Notes under the pieces: generated by a model | What the model saw: the letters and a program-made list of their open reading frames with translations, nothing else | What the model was told of the DNA's origin: nothing | The model's database searches: none | Assembly: GCF_905475345.1 (NCBI RefSeq) | Contig: NC_066593.1 | Location: 1,280,774 to 1,344,773, forward strand | Reading direction: 5' to 3' | DNA length: 64,000 nt | Source of the DNA: Vespula vulgaris | Lineage: Eukaryota; Arthropoda; Insecta; Hymenoptera; Vespidae | Program-made: the position numbers and the translations under genes | Shown: positions 10,168-22,984 of the stretch, piece after piece | How positions within the stretch are numbered: position 1 is the first letter of the stretch | How the letters are laid out: the number at the start of each line of letters is the position of its first letter

Positions 10168-12340
10168 CCGCATGAGTTGCGCAAAAGAAGAAGAGCCAGA
10201 GAGAATCCAGGCTGAGAAAAGTCTGGTGGAGTAGCGCCAAGTGGAATAGAATATCTAGAGAGACCCAAGTCGAGCCAAGCCAGCCGTCAGAAACAAAAGT
10301 CGTTCCTCGTGACAAGAAAGACTGAGAAAGAGAGAGAAAAAGAGGGAGAGAGAGAGAGAGAAAGACACGTATAGAGATAGAGAGAGATAGATAAAAAGAC
10401 ACAGAGAAAAAGAGAAAGAGAGACAAAGATAGTGAAATAAAATGGTGAGTTTGCATGGAAGTAATATCCGGCTACTCGTACTTTCGAGAAACGAGCGTCC
10501 ATGAGCGTTTGCGCAGGCGCGTACAGAATAGCACACAGAGAGACGATATACATACATACACATCGAAAGAGCATCAAGGGTTGAACACCGACATATATCG
10601 CCCGTATTTACATACTACATACTCTGGGATCAGAGTTGCATAGGGGATGTACGTATTACAGAACGTTTTTCAAAGCTTCTACGTGTCAGTGAATCCAAAA
10701 GCCGAGCTTGTGTCAACGGCATTCTCTTTTAAAAAGAACTTTTCTTCTCGTCTCAATTCTCTTCGATCGTTTCCCCTCTGTCCGTTTTTTGTTTCCTCTT
10801 TATCCCTTTTTTTTCTTGTTTTTTTTTGTTTTGTTTTGTTTTGTTTTTCCGTTCTCACCCCCTATCCTTACCCCCGCTCTCACATCTCCCCTCTTCTTTC
10901 TCCCGTTATCGATAATAACGAAGTAAAAAATTAATTCGTAATCTATATCTTTTTATTTATCGACGGTTTACTCGTAAAACTTAATCAATAGGTACGATAC
11001 CATCTTAATATCTAACGAGATAAAGAACTTTGGAATATAGTTTACTAATTATTCGAAGAGCTTTTACCCTCTTGTAAGAGAGATAGGTAGAGGATTGGTT
11101 AGGTTCTAGGGTTGAGAAAAGTAGAGGTAAGTTCTATGTATAAGTAAGTTTGGTCGTTTACTCGAGGACGATGTTAAGTAATCGTTAAGATGTGCGTACC
11201 TTAACGCGGTAGTAGGAAATACACTGAGAAAGTAAGTTGAGAAAATAAACGAAGCTGCTACTTCCGTCGACGCTGCTTTTACATACATAGATACGTACAT
11301 ACATACATACATATATATATATATATACATAAATACATACATAGATGGATAGATAGATAGCTCTGATCTCTCGCATGTATTTCCTTTTTACTAATTAAGT
11401 AGACTTACGTATACATTAACGTAATAATCTATGCTTGTCTTTCAAAGATATTTTCCTCGTACACTGATTTTCATGCGCATTAAATATTATTTAAATTATT
11501 CCAAGGTGAATAATAACGATAATGATAATGATAATAATAATAATAACGATGATGACGACGATGACGATGATATTGATAAAAATAAGCGATTGTATGTCAA
11601 GGTTCGAGAAAATTGATGAGAGATCGTAAGTCCATTTTCGGAAACGTATTAATGGCTATAGACGTGTACGAAAAAGGACATACGTCAAAGAAAAGAGGAG
11701 AGAAGGACGCAACCATATTCGATTTCGTGAAAAAGAATTGGCATTGGACGAGCAGCAAAAAAGTATCTTCTCGACGGTGGACGTCCTTCTCTCGACACCC
11801 AATATATCTCTTCATGGAGTCGCGTGGGTGGCTGGGTCAGAAGGTACAGTTATTCGTGAGCTCGAAAGAGATTTATAGATATATACGTCGGATCGATCGG
11901 CAAATCTGCGGAATATGCATATAGAAAAGTATGTGTGCATATATATATATATATGTGTGTGCGTGTGAGTGTGTGCGTATTCGTTTAGATAGATACATAG
12001 ATGCGTATATATATATGTATATATATATATTTTTGTATATGTATATACGTATACACGATTCTTTGACGAGAAGCTTTGACTTTTATTAGAAAGTATACTT
12101 TGTGAAAAATGCGTGAGTATCTTTCTGTCTCTTTTTAGTATCACGATAAGTAGGTACGTGATATGAAGAAGAAGAAGAAGAAGAAAAAGAGAGAGAGAGA
12201 AGATATAAAAATCTCTCATGTTTACGAGTCTCGGTAAGGGAGAGGAAAGTAAATGGAGCGTGTGCATTATTTTGAAAATGTGATGCACCGGATACCCGAA
12301 TCACAGGTTTAAAACTTTACGAAAAGAGATATTATATGGA
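10168..12340. other. Repeat-rich and AT-rich sequence, no gene seen
   Basis: GA tract (10318-10430), GTTTT units near 10829-10848, ACAT/TA (11280-11345), a GAT/AAT cluster (11508-11587) and TA tracts (11939-12030). A 103-codon frame at 11613-11924 is not low complexity, but it has no recognised domain and no supporting splice pattern. Confidence 0.5.
11508..11587. repeat. AAT/GAT/GAC trinucleotide cluster
   Basis: Imperfect array resembling 1951-2045. One frame reads alternating Asn and Asp runs. Confidence 0.85.
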
Positions 12341-12433
12341 GTTTCGTTGGAAATTTTCACGAGGTGTAGCAGTAGACGATGTGGTACTCGACGACGTGAA
12401 AAGATTCAAAGGGTATCTACATATCTACCTACT

Positions 12434-12555
<122 letters not shown>

Positions 12556-12559
12556 ACGT

Positions 12560-14160
12560 ATGTATGTATATCGTAAAAATTGCTTACGTACAACATGAAA
12601 CACGGAACGAGAGTTTAGTAGAAGTCAAATTCGTTTGATTCAATGTTGTGTTACGTTTGGAATCATATAGTTGGAAGAACACGTGCATCCATTATTGTGT
12701 GTATGTGAGAGAGAGAGAGATTGATAAAAAATTAATAGGGAGAATCACGAATTCACGAGGAAACGCGTGTTTACGATCGGTTCTATTGGCGTAACTATGG
12801 TAACAATGAGTGTTGGGTGGGCAAGAGGTGGAAGGGTGAAAAGGTTAGTTGGGGAAGGAGAAAGAGGAGGAAACAAATACACACATCGTCGATTCGATGA
12901 GTGGTACCAGACGCGTTCAACATTATGGAAAACGAACGATGGCCACCACGTTTACACTGTAAACTCGCACTTTTAACGATTACGTAAGCCGTCGGCCCGG
13001 TGCTACCGTGAGACACGCTAAACACGCTAAACGTTTTGATATATCCACGGTGCGTTAAAGCAAACAAAAGTGGCATGGCACGGGTCCGACGTAACGTTTC
13101 TACGGCCATAACAATCCGTCCAAATTTCTGGTCTATAAAGCATTCATTCGATCATAAACAACGAGATTTACAGAACGGCTACCACCATTGGCCATCAGCG
13201 TCCCTCGGATAGAATTTATTGTTGTCGAACGAACGAAAAAGTGCGTGTCAAAATCCGCGAAAACACGGATAAAGCACGGATAAAAAGAGCCAAACGAGAT
13301 TTCGGACGAGCTTCGGAGTAACCCTCTAAATTTATGTTATATAAATCTGTCGCTCTGGTGCGCGTTTCATCTTGGCAAGTTTTTTATTTCTTCTTTTTTT
13401 TTTCTTTTTTATTTCTTTCTTTCACTTTTCTCTCCATGTTTCTATCTATCTCTCTTTCTTTTTCTACTATATACGTACATATACGTATGTATATAGGAAA
13501 AAAAAAACAAAAAAAAAAGAAAAATATCCAAGATGTGGACAAATATTACGAAGATTCCATACTATTCCATATCAATCTGTTATGCATGGATTCTTCTCAA
13601 ATCATCCTTCCAAAACAGAGACTCTCGCTTAGAGTTATCGGGAACAAGTTTCTCGACTCTCGTAGAAGATAAGAAGGAACGGCGTTACGCTTTATCGATG
13701 GAACAACGTTCGAAAGCAAGTCCATTCGGAGAATCGAGAGCGTGTGCCCGAATGAGTCATCCTCCTACTTTCACCGCTGCTTCGAGAGACTTTTCAAACG
13801 TTAGACGTCCGTTAGACACGAAATGGACGATCTATATACGAACGACAACGACGACGACGACGACGGACGACTTTCACCCATTAAATTGCCAATGGTTTCG
13901 TACTCAATGTTTTCAATAACTTTGTCTTTGCATGTCGAGAGAGAAAGAGATATACAGAGACATACAGAGAGGGGGAAAAAGAGAGAGAGAGACGGAGAGA
14001 GTCTTTCTCGTTGTGGATCATGATAAATTTGCAACATTAAATTCCTGAATTTCTAATTAACCGTGACACTACTATTTATGGGACTTAAACACGCGATTTC
14101 ACAATTAGCTTTCACCATTGATACCACCTAACCGATATATTCCGTGGGAGATGTAAATCT
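12560..14160. other. Unique region without supported gene
   Basis: 12600-13330 is largely non-repetitive and GC-richer than its surroundings, notably 12940-13300. It could hold regulatory sequence. Several short frames overlap here on both strands, but none has a recognisable domain or consistent splice sites. 13840-13866 is a short GAC repeat. Confidence 0.45.
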
Positions 14161-14520
14161 ATATATATATATATATTTTGATTTGTTTTTTAAGGATGGA
14201 AGAAAAGAAGGAAAAAGAGAGAATAAAAATGAAGAAAAAAAAGAGAAAGAGAAAGGAGAGGAAAAAATAAAGAAGAAGAAAATAAAATAAAATAAAAAAG
14301 AGAAATAAAAGGAAAATAAAAAAGAGCACGAAACGTCGAGAGAAATCGACGATGAACCTTGGGAAAAATCTTAGGAGAGTGGTTAATGCTCCAAACGACG
14401 AGAAAATAGAAGACTTTGAGAAGAAAAGGCGGAGCTCTTAGCTCTCTTTGAGAAAAGATTCTCCGCGAGTTCGACGTCCGGAGGGAATTCCATGAAGCGT
14501 GGAAAGGGTGAGAAAGGGTG

Positions 14521-14543
14521 AGAAAGAGAAAGAGAGAAAAGAA

Positions 14544-14574
<31 letters not shown>

Positions 14575-14591
14575 GTAGAGAGAGAGAGAGA
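14521..14591. repeat. GA/GAAA purine tract
   Basis: Polypurine repeat with short interruptions, followed by further GA-rich sequence near 14720-14790. Confidence 0.9.
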
Positions 14592-14874
14592 TGAAATAGG
14601 AAAGAGAAGGAGTTAAGGGTCCGATGAAAAGCGAACGATTCGTGTCGGGGGCTAATGCATCGGTGAAAACGACGAGAACGAAGCGAAAGGGTACGACGAA
14701 ACACGACGTGTATAAGAGTGAGACAAAGATTACTAGAGAGAAAGACTGAGAGAGAAAGAGACAGAGAAAGAGAGAGAAAGAGAGAGAATCTGGAAGGAAA
14801 GAGGTCCATTGACCTGCTGACACACTTCCATTTCCATTTCCAACAACGTCACAGGACCGTATTGCGCTAACCGT

Positions 14875-14876
<2 letters not shown>

Positions 14877-14921
<45 letters not shown>
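14877..14921. repeat. (CT)n microsatellite
   Basis: Pure CT tract of about 20 units. Confidence 0.93.
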
Positions 14922-16081
14922 ATTTCTCTCTCTTTCCGTCTTTCTCTTTTACTCTTTCGAAAAGTTACATGTGCAAGCGTGTATAAACGGAGCGAGAGAG
15001 AAGTATTTTTATGCGTACGCATGTTGGAGAAAGCTTTCGCGTTGATTTTTATTTGCACTATCGATGTTTATATTGACGAGGCGAATGTAAAAGCCAAGAA
15101 CGAGGTGTACAAGTACGTCGCAAATGAAATAGTGACGTGTACACGACGTAGGTAGTACCAGCGTCGACCGATTGCCGCCGATGTTTCATATCGGCGACGT
15201 TAAAATTTCTTTTCCATTTTTTCCTACATATTACGTCTACTACTACTACTATTACTACTGTTGCTACACTCGCAGTTCGATCGAAAAAAGAGAAATAAAA
15301 GATAAAAAAGAAACGAGACACGTACGTACGTAGATCTGTTTCATTGAATAGATCTTTTTTCTTTCGTTTCTTTTCCCTTTCTCTCTCTCTCTCTTTTTTT
15401 TTTTTTGTTCTTTTTTATCAATTATCCGAATTAATCCCGTTTCTACGATAAAGGAGATTTTATTAATGTTTGAAGATATACATAGTTAATAATTGAGTTC
15501 CAAGGGATTTACGAGCCAACGCAACGTTGTTTCGTGTTCAAGAACGGAATTTAATGAACTGGATATATAATACATAATATCTTTTATACGATATATTATG
15601 AGCTAAAGAGTCCGCGTGTACGTTAACGTCGAATGGATTAGTTGGAAATAATTAATAACGAAATTAAAAAGAATAGCGAATGAAACGCGGCGAATACGAG
15701 AAACGCAAGTATATATCCTTGCATTAAGTATATCTGTTTACATGTATACGTTGCTTAAGTCTTGCAAAATATATAAACGATATATTATCCATCGACGTTT
15801 CCACGTGTTTATATTTTTCTTAGAAATAATAAGGAAAATTCTGTCCGTTATTATTCGTACATTAGATAATATAATAAGTTAACTAAGGGTTATTATTTAC
15901 CTATTACCACGTAAATTTATTTATCTCGTTTACTGCTCGACCTCATTTATTCGTTAATTGTAAAGTATTATTCATCGTTAGAGTAGTATTGTATGTTTAT
16001 CAAGCGGATAAGTTTGTAGTACTATCAATTAGTTAGATAACTTATTTATGCGCACATATACAATGTATTCGCGTATGTTTT

Positions 16082-16134
<53 letters not shown>

Positions 16135-16452
16135 AAGATGTCCTCTTTTTTATTTTTCAAACGTTTTAGGATAAGAATCTAGGCTATGTAAGCGACGACG
16201 ACGACGACGATGACGACTGTATAGAGAAACGGATTCGGAGAACGAACTCGATCGAGAATTTTTCCATTTCTCGGCGCGTCAAAGGGCACGATTAAGAAGT
16301 GGGTGCTTTGGAACCTGAATTCGTGCGATATTCTAGAATCTATGTATGGGGGGATAAGGGATAAAGGAACGAACGTGATATTACGGTATATGGCTGGAGG
16401 CCGAAAGAGAGAACGAAGAGGAAAGGGAACAGATAGATGGATAGATAGAGAA

Positions 16453-16495
<43 letters not shown>

Positions 16496-17075
16496 GAGAG
16501 AGGATTTTCAAGTTATAAGCAAAGTCGTCCATATCGTGTCTCTTCCTATACTATTCGCAGAAGTCGAGTGTATTCTCTTTTCTTTCTCCTACTACATTCG
16601 CAACTGTCGACCTATCGTAACAGCTATACCCACACCTTTCTCTTTTTCCCCAATATTCCAGCATTCCTTTGCCGAGACCACCACTACCAGTACCACTACC
16701 ATTACCACGAACTCTTCTCATCGAGATATTTTTCACATCGTCGAATTCGCGCGCTCGTAAGTTTTACAGTCATGAGTCAACTGATTCGTATCAATGCTAC
16801 CCGTTTAATCGGTAACATCAGATAATAGAGAGTAAAATCGATAATCTTTACTTTATTCATCATTATTCATTCATTCTTTCTTTTCTTTTTTCTCTTTCTT
16901 TCTTCTGTTTTTTTTTTTTTTTTAATTTCTTTTTGAAAGTAATTAAATGAAAGCCGAAAGGAACGAGAAAGATAAAGAAAAAGATAGAAAGAGACATCTT
17001 GTTTTCTTATACCTCTCTAATTAGTCTCGTTAAAGAAGGATTGGAGAAAAACATGTTTGCAAGGGTCAGAGTTCA
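14922..17075. other. AT-rich unique sequence, no gene seen
   Basis: 15320-16080 is plain AT-rich sequence. A TA tract (16089-16132), a GAC cluster (16192-16217) and a GA tract (about 16447-16503) follow. No exon is supported. Confidence 0.5.
16089..16132. repeat. (TA)n microsatellite
   Basis: Pure AT tract of about 22 units. Confidence 0.95.
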
Positions 17076-17080
17076 ATGTG

Positions 17081-17116
<36 letters not shown>

Positions 17117-17828
17117 TTCTCTGTTTATCTCTCTCTTTTTACCTTCTTATGATTTAAAATCCATTGAAAAATATATACACATACAGATCCCTTTCCTTCC
17201 TTTGAAAAAGAGGGATGCTTCCTTTTCTCCCTTCTCCCTTCCCCTCCTCCTTTTGAACTTAATTCGATATCACGCGGTGACGATCAAAGCATTCACCCTT
17301 CGTTCTTCTCTTTATTTCTCCCGATTCGTCTCTTTCTCTTCATTTCTCTATCTTTCTTCTATATCTTTGAGTTTCGTAAAGAGTATAGATAGAGAAGAAG
17401 ATGGTTACGAAGAGAAGAGAACACAAGAGAAGAGAAGAGAAGAGAAGAGTAGAGTAGATAGGAGTAGAATCGTTGGAGAAGTCACCGAGTATACAATCCG
17501 GAAGCTTACCGGTCGGTGCTTTCGCGTACCAAATTGAGCTTTGTTCTCAGCGTTACGCTGCTACTCCGATTGGGAACATCCGTGTCCAGAGGCATATTCT
17601 CAAAATCGGTTCAATTTACGTATTCTACGGAGACTAAGCTTCAGAGTGTTGAGTCCCTTCGAGAATAGAAAGGGCCGACACAAACATCCTGGATACGAAT
17701 ATCCGTTTAATGAGAGAGAGAAAGAGAGAGAGAGAGAGAGAATTCAGAGTTTGCTAAATTAATTCTCTCGCTTGACTCGCGTTGCTTTCACTTTAAGCAA
17801 AGTACTATGTTCTCTCTGTCTCTGTCTG

Positions 17829-17865
<37 letters not shown>

Positions 17866-18676
17866 CTATTTATCTCTCTTTTCGCGTGCCGAGTTTCTTT
17901 CATTTTATATTATTTAATAATCTTTCAGAAATATTATACGTGGCAATTGTAAGTTTATCATTAATCATAAATCTCGTCTCTCGTCGAGATGAAAAGGCCA
18001 AGAGGATCGACTTTAGTCGTACTTGTACCGTTAGACGTCTAACGACTATCCGAATCTAATCAACGAGTAGCCATCGGACTCTTGACTTTGTCGTCTTGTA
18101 CAAATTGTTCATATAGAAAAGATGACTATCCTTGGATCATGATGACTCGGCCAGATGCGGTCATTCTTTCTTATATCTTTTATGAATCTCCTCGAGAATT
18201 CTGTTCGTTCTATTAGTTCGTAGCTGTTGTCCGTTCGTTCTTTCGTTCGTTCGTTTGTTTTATTATTTTTTTTTCCCTTTTTTTCGCGTCTCTTTCTTTC
18301 CCTTCTTTCTTTTTTCATTTCTTTCTTTTTTGTTTGTTTGTTATACTCGTTATTAAACACGACGAGAGTATTGGTACAGAACACGCTATACTCTCGTTTA
18401 TTTTATCCATGCGTGTTCATTCAGCCGAGAGAAAAAAGAGGAGGAAATCATTTGTTCGTCCGATTTCGTCGAGCTGGAGCTCGGCATTTCACGTAGCCAC
18501 GACGGATCGATCGTTTCATACGAAATTGAAGGTAGAGATGGCGATCGACTCTAAGCAGCGTGAAACTGCACTATGCTATACCACTGACACAGCGCATACA
18601 CTCGAGATCACGTTGGCAATATGCCTCGCTTCTACAATGTGCCATGTCCGGTCCGTAACTTCCTATTATTGCCAGG

Positions 18677-18678
<2 letters not shown>

Positions 18679-18724
<46 letters not shown>
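18679..18724. repeat. (GA)n microsatellite
   Basis: Pure GA tract of about 22 units. Confidence 0.95.
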
Positions 18725-18726
<2 letters not shown>

Positions 18727-19137
18727 GAGAGTTATACACGAGAGAAATATTGAATCCATGGGACGGACGATCCGTTTCGTTGAACACGAAAGCCAAATAT
18801 CGGTTAATGAAAACGCTATCCATTCTTTTTCTTTTTCTTTATTCTTGTACTTTTTTCTTTTCCTCTCGACTCGACAATTACTTCCTCGACAACACATAAA
18901 AATTACACGAGAATATAAAATACCTATGTATTCAGTTACGTGAGATTTTGTCTATAACCTATGTACATTTTTTATAGATCGATCGAATTCGCAAAGATCC
19001 TCAAGTAGTTAGGTACCTAACGGATCCTACGTACATATGTAGTATGTAATGTTCGTCTCCTATCTTCATCTTCGTTCTTTGCTTAGAAATATAGGAACAC
19101 GATCGAAAACCCATAGGTGTCCATTGTAAATTCAATT

Positions 19138-19158
19138 CGAACCCGAACCCGAACCCGA
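19138..19158. repeat. GAACCC hexamer, three copies
   Basis: Three and a half copies of a CpG-forming hexamer. It resembles no known insect telomere unit (TTAGG). Confidence 0.85.
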
Positions 19159-19379
19159 GAGAGTATCGTCGAGATATCATCGAAAGGGCAAAGAAACTTT
19201 GTCGACCTTAAAAATTCTTATTGGCCGATAACGCGTTGGGCCCCGGACAAAAAGTTTTACGATTGGAAGCACCCATGTAAGGTAAGAGAAAACGGAGACG
19301 GTGGAGTTACGGGAAGGGGGTGGTTAAGGTGGTTAGGGTGGGAATGTAGGTGGAGAAGGGAGAGGTAGTACGAGGGCTA

Positions 19380-19530
19380 CTTTTTTCGAGGGTTAAAAGC
19401 GTTACATCGACGGAGGATGGTAGAAACCAGGAGCCTGGTGGCGGGCCGATAAGAAAGTATAAAGGCCGCTTGCTCTAATGGCCGGGCCGGCTTAAGTCCA
19501 GCCCCTGTTACCACGATAAACGATAATAAT
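19380..19530. other. GC-rich unique island, possible regulatory element
   Basis: Contains several GGCCG/CCGGCC words close together in AT-rich surroundings, with no open frame of note. It is a candidate conserved non-coding element. Confidence 0.3.
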
Positions 19531-20046
19531 ATCTATTATTGGTAAGCCGAAGAGATAAATGATCTCACTCGAAGCACTCGGACTTAGAGCGTAACTTTCC
19601 TTTGCTTTGGCCACGCCGAGTTGCTCGTCCACGAGTTTGAGATACGATCGGCTTTCGGTGTTTTCTCTTTCTCCCCACCCCTTCTCTCTATCTCTCTCTA
19701 TCTCTTTCTCTGTTTCTCTTTCTCTGTTTCTCTTTCTCTGTTTCTCTCTCTCTCTCTCTCTCTCTCTCCTCAGAAGAATTCAGTTCGAGGACGCGTTAAC
19801 CTTGTCCTTTTTTCTTCTCAGTCGTCTTTTTCTACTTCGTCCCTTTCTTCTTATTCTTTTATTTTTATTCCTCCACGATCGAGGTACAATTATCTAAACC
19901 CTTCGACAAAACATAGGAAGAATCGACCGGCAATTAGATAGGACTCGATGTGTAAACGCTTTTTGCAAGGGCCAACGGGCAAAGACACTTCGAAAGAGTC
20001 TGAGCCACGTTAACTCTTTCCACACCCTCTTGCCTTCTCCTCTTTA

Positions 20047-20089
<43 letters not shown>

Positions 20090-20640
20090 CTTTTCTTCTT
20101 CTACCACCTTATCTGACCGCGTGCAGCAATTATCCCGGACTCTTTGAACTCGCTTGGCCACGCCGGGATTTAATGAGTACCGCCTATAATACCGTCCGTC
20201 GAGATGCCGATACATAAAAGCTATAAATCTGTTCGTCGCCTACCTCCTTTTCCTTCCTTCCTTCCTTCCTTCCTTCCTTCTCTTTATCTCTCTGTATCTT
20301 TCTCTTTATCTCTCCCTCTCTCTCCCTTTCTCTATCTTTTCGACTTCGATCAAAGAGAATCATAAGAGTATAGAGGGTGACTGAATTCAAGGTCAAGAGA
20401 GAACAGAACAGTCGATTAACAAGCAAGAAATTCTTGCCGATCCTTTTATCGGACCGACGATAGAACGCTTTTTAGCAGCAACTTGCCTCGAGACTCGTCA
20501 TTCCTGTAAGAAGGGAAAGAAGGAATTGCGGGACGTAAGAAGAAGAAGAAGAAGAAGAACAAGAAGAACAAGAAGAAAAAGAAGAAGAAGGTAGACGAGA
20601 CTAACGGTACCGATCTCCAACGAGTCTTTATTTCTTTCTT

Positions 20641-20671
<31 letters not shown>

Positions 20672-21520
20672 TCCCTTCTCCAGCAACTTGCTTCACTCGC
20701 AACACTTATTCCAGGCGCCCTGATTTCCTGACCTACTGCCAACGGCGCCGTCGTTTGCTAGCTCGAGCACGCGTGCGCGCGAATGCACGCGTCGTTGTCC
20801 TCGTCGTCGTCGTCGTCGTCGTCGTATCTTTCGTCTTCGTTCATCGTGCTTCGTTCCTCTTCCTCGTCTTATTTCTCTTTTCCGTCGTCTTCGTCTACCT
20901 CTAATTCAATTACTGCCTTTCACGATCTCCCGTCCGTCAATTTTACTTGCCCGTACAGAGTACCGTGCTTCGTTCATTTAACCAAGCGGTACCAGAGACA
21001 GAACCATGGTATTCATTACCGTGTAAACGTCCACCCGTGAAAAGAACGTTGCTCTGTGGTTGACCCCACCTCTCTCTCTCTCTCTCTCTTTCTCTGTTGC
21101 TTTCTTTCTTTCTTTTTTTCTTTCTTTCTTTCTTTCTCTTACTGACAACGCTCACTTCCGCTCCTTGACTTTCTAGATAATATTATCGTACGAATCGTTG
21201 ACTTTACCTCGATATATTATAAATTTTATGATATACAATGAATTGTATAATATAACACGGTATAATGAATTTGTAAATAATTCGTTTGTATAAGTAAATC
21301 GTAATCGGACAGAGAGAGGGAGATGAAAGAGACGAAAAAAGAAACAAAGGGATTTTAATTGGATCGGGTCGCGTACTACTGCGAAAGAAAAGTTTGAAAA
21401 AATAGTAATTGTAAGATGCTGGAATGAAATAAAAAAATTAAAAGATAGATAAACAAAAAAAAAAGAAAAGAAAGAAAGAAAGAAGAATTAATCGATCCGG
21501 CACTAATCAAACTACAATGG
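19531..21520. other. Repeat-rich sequence, no gene seen
   Basis: CT/CTGTTT tract (19681-19768), TA (20049-20088), TTCC (about 20247-20280), GAA/GAAC (about 20540-20592), CGT trinucleotides (about 20791-20826) and CT near 21070-21090. The CGT tract gives a Ser run in one frame but is flanked by no splice-bounded coding sequence. Confidence 0.5.
20049..20088. repeat. (TA)n microsatellite
   Basis: Pure TA tract of about 20 units. Confidence 0.95.
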
Positions 21521-21740
21521 ACCAAATCCAGTAGCGAAGTGGAAAGTTTTCTACGTTGGGCCGAAGCGTGCCGCATCGTAGAATCTCGAATGCGAGCGAC
21601 GTCCGGTGCCGTTCCGTGGCCTGCCGCTAAAAGTAGAGAAACTGCGGAATTTTCGCGCTGCTCCTCGCTCCGAAAACCGTCGACGGAAACGAACGCTAGC
21701 TCGCGTCCGCCATCCGTGACAAGCTTTTGTGCGGACCTTT
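21521..21740. other. CpG-rich unique island 1.2 kb upstream of the LITAF-like gene
   Basis: 220 bp of GC-richer, non-repetitive sequence with open frames on both strands (from 21539 on +, to 21576 on -). Neither frame has a recognisable domain. It may be a promoter or 5' UTR exon of the gene downstream, or a regulatory element. Confidence 0.3.
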
Positions 21741-22810
21741 GTTCTCCCTCCTCTCTCTATCTCTCTTATTCACTATCTATCTATCTCTATCTCTATCTCT
21801 TTCTCTCTGTCCCTCTGTCTCTCTTTATGTATATATATATATATATATATATATCTATCTATCTATCTCTTTCTTACTGCTCTTCAATCGCTATCTCTTC
21901 CTCTCTTTTTACGTTCCCTTTTGTCTCTCATCTCTCTATCTCTGCCCAACGTGGCAAAACTTTCAGCTTTAAAGTCGGAACTTTCTCGCGGGGAATTCAG
22001 TAAAAGCTGCTTTACCACCTCTCGCGCGTGTTTTACACTTTGAGGATTACTTCCCTTTCCTCCTCTTCTAGAAAGTACTTCCGCTTGGCCGAAAGACTTC
22101 GAGAAAATACGAACGCGATGTCACCTCGTGAACAAATGAAGGAACGAACGAAAGAAAGAACGAGCGAGCGAACACGAACGGACGAACGAACATCGATATC
22201 CTTTATATAAGTAAGAAAAAGCTCTGTCGTTTTTTATTCTATTTTCTCTTGATTTGTTTTTTTTTTCTTTTCTTTTCCTTTCCTCTCTGCTCCCTTCGAC
22301 CTTCTCCTTTTTACCCTTGTTTTTATTACATTCGAGAATAACGTCCGAATTTTATCAAGGAAAAAAGAAAAGAAACAAAACGTAATTTTCTCGATAATTC
22401 TGACAAAGTGCTATACTTATTTATCATCACGCTTTGGGTTTAAAAATAGAATAGAAATATGATGTCAGGATAAAATTGTCTAAGTGGTTATGGCCTCTTT
22501 TCTCTTTCCGTTTCTTTGTTTTTCTTTTTTAATCGTCAACGCTATCTTTCTTATTCTTTCTCTACCATCGTTTTACTATTTTCGCCGAGCGATAATCGCG
22601 CTTTATATTTGCTTGTTCAAATTTTTATTATGGTAGGTGATCGTAAAAATGTAGGAAAACGACGCTCGGATATGCGTTGAAGTAGTCGTATAAGAACGAG
22701 TGACAAATTCAAGGCACTTTACTGGCACGATATTCGCCAAGTTCAGCTTTGTCAACGCAACCGTAAAACCACCCAACGTCTATCCACAAAACGTTTCTAT
22801 CTTTTCTCTT
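21741..22810. other. Sequence upstream of the LITAF-like gene, no gene seen
   Basis: CTAT/CT and TA tracts (about 21750-21870), unique sequence, and a GAAC/GAAA run (about 22140-22190). 22440-22800 is unique AT-rich sequence that may hold the promoter. Confidence 0.45.
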
Positions 22811-22875
22811 GGGGGAGAGGGAGAGAGAGAAAAAGGGAGGGAGAGAAAGAAAGAGAAAGATAGAAAGTGAGAGAA

Positions 22876-22917
<42 letters not shown>

Positions 22918-22918
22918 C
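22811..22918 (+). repeat. GA-rich tract just upstream of the LITAF-like start
   Basis: Polypurine GA/GAAA tract on the coding strand ends about 49 nt before the start codon. It may lie in the promoter or 5' UTR. GA repeats bind GAGA-factor/CLAMP-type proteins in insects, so a promoter role is plausible but inferred. Confidence 0.6.
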
Positions 22919-22966
22919 ATGAGTCTCGAGAACGAAAAAGAATCATAAAAAGGAAGCCACGGGAAT

Positions 22967-22984
22967 ATGGTAGAGGGAACGCAG
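22967..22984 (+). CDS. Start exon of the LITAF-like locus
   Basis: The exon is six codons, Met-Val-Glu-Gly-Thr-Gln, followed by the donor CAG|GTTACT, and ends in phase 0. The ATG has A at -3 and G at +4, a favourable start context. An in-frame TAA lies just upstream at 22946-22948, so the frame cannot begin earlier in this exon. It joins the next exon in frame. The 149-nt intron contains an AT repeat. A short first coding exon is hard to prove from sequence alone, and RNA data could move the start. Confidence 0.6.

Larger units (their letters stand above)
17076..19370. other. Mixed repeats and unique sequence, no supported gene
   Basis: CT tract at 17080-17125, AGAGA pentamers (17404-17456), TTCG units (about 18232-18258) and a GA tract (18679-18724). 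A consensus donor AAG|GTAAGA at 19278-19284 follows a 53-codon frame from 19117, but no partner exon was found, so it is not called as coding. Confidence 0.45.

Noticed and set aside
11613..11924. 103-codon frame, not low complexity
   Set aside because: No recognised domain and no supporting splice sites; its length is possible by chance in 64 kb.
19138..19158. GAACCC repeat as a telomere-like array
   Set aside because: Only about three copies, and the unit is not the insect TTAGG type.
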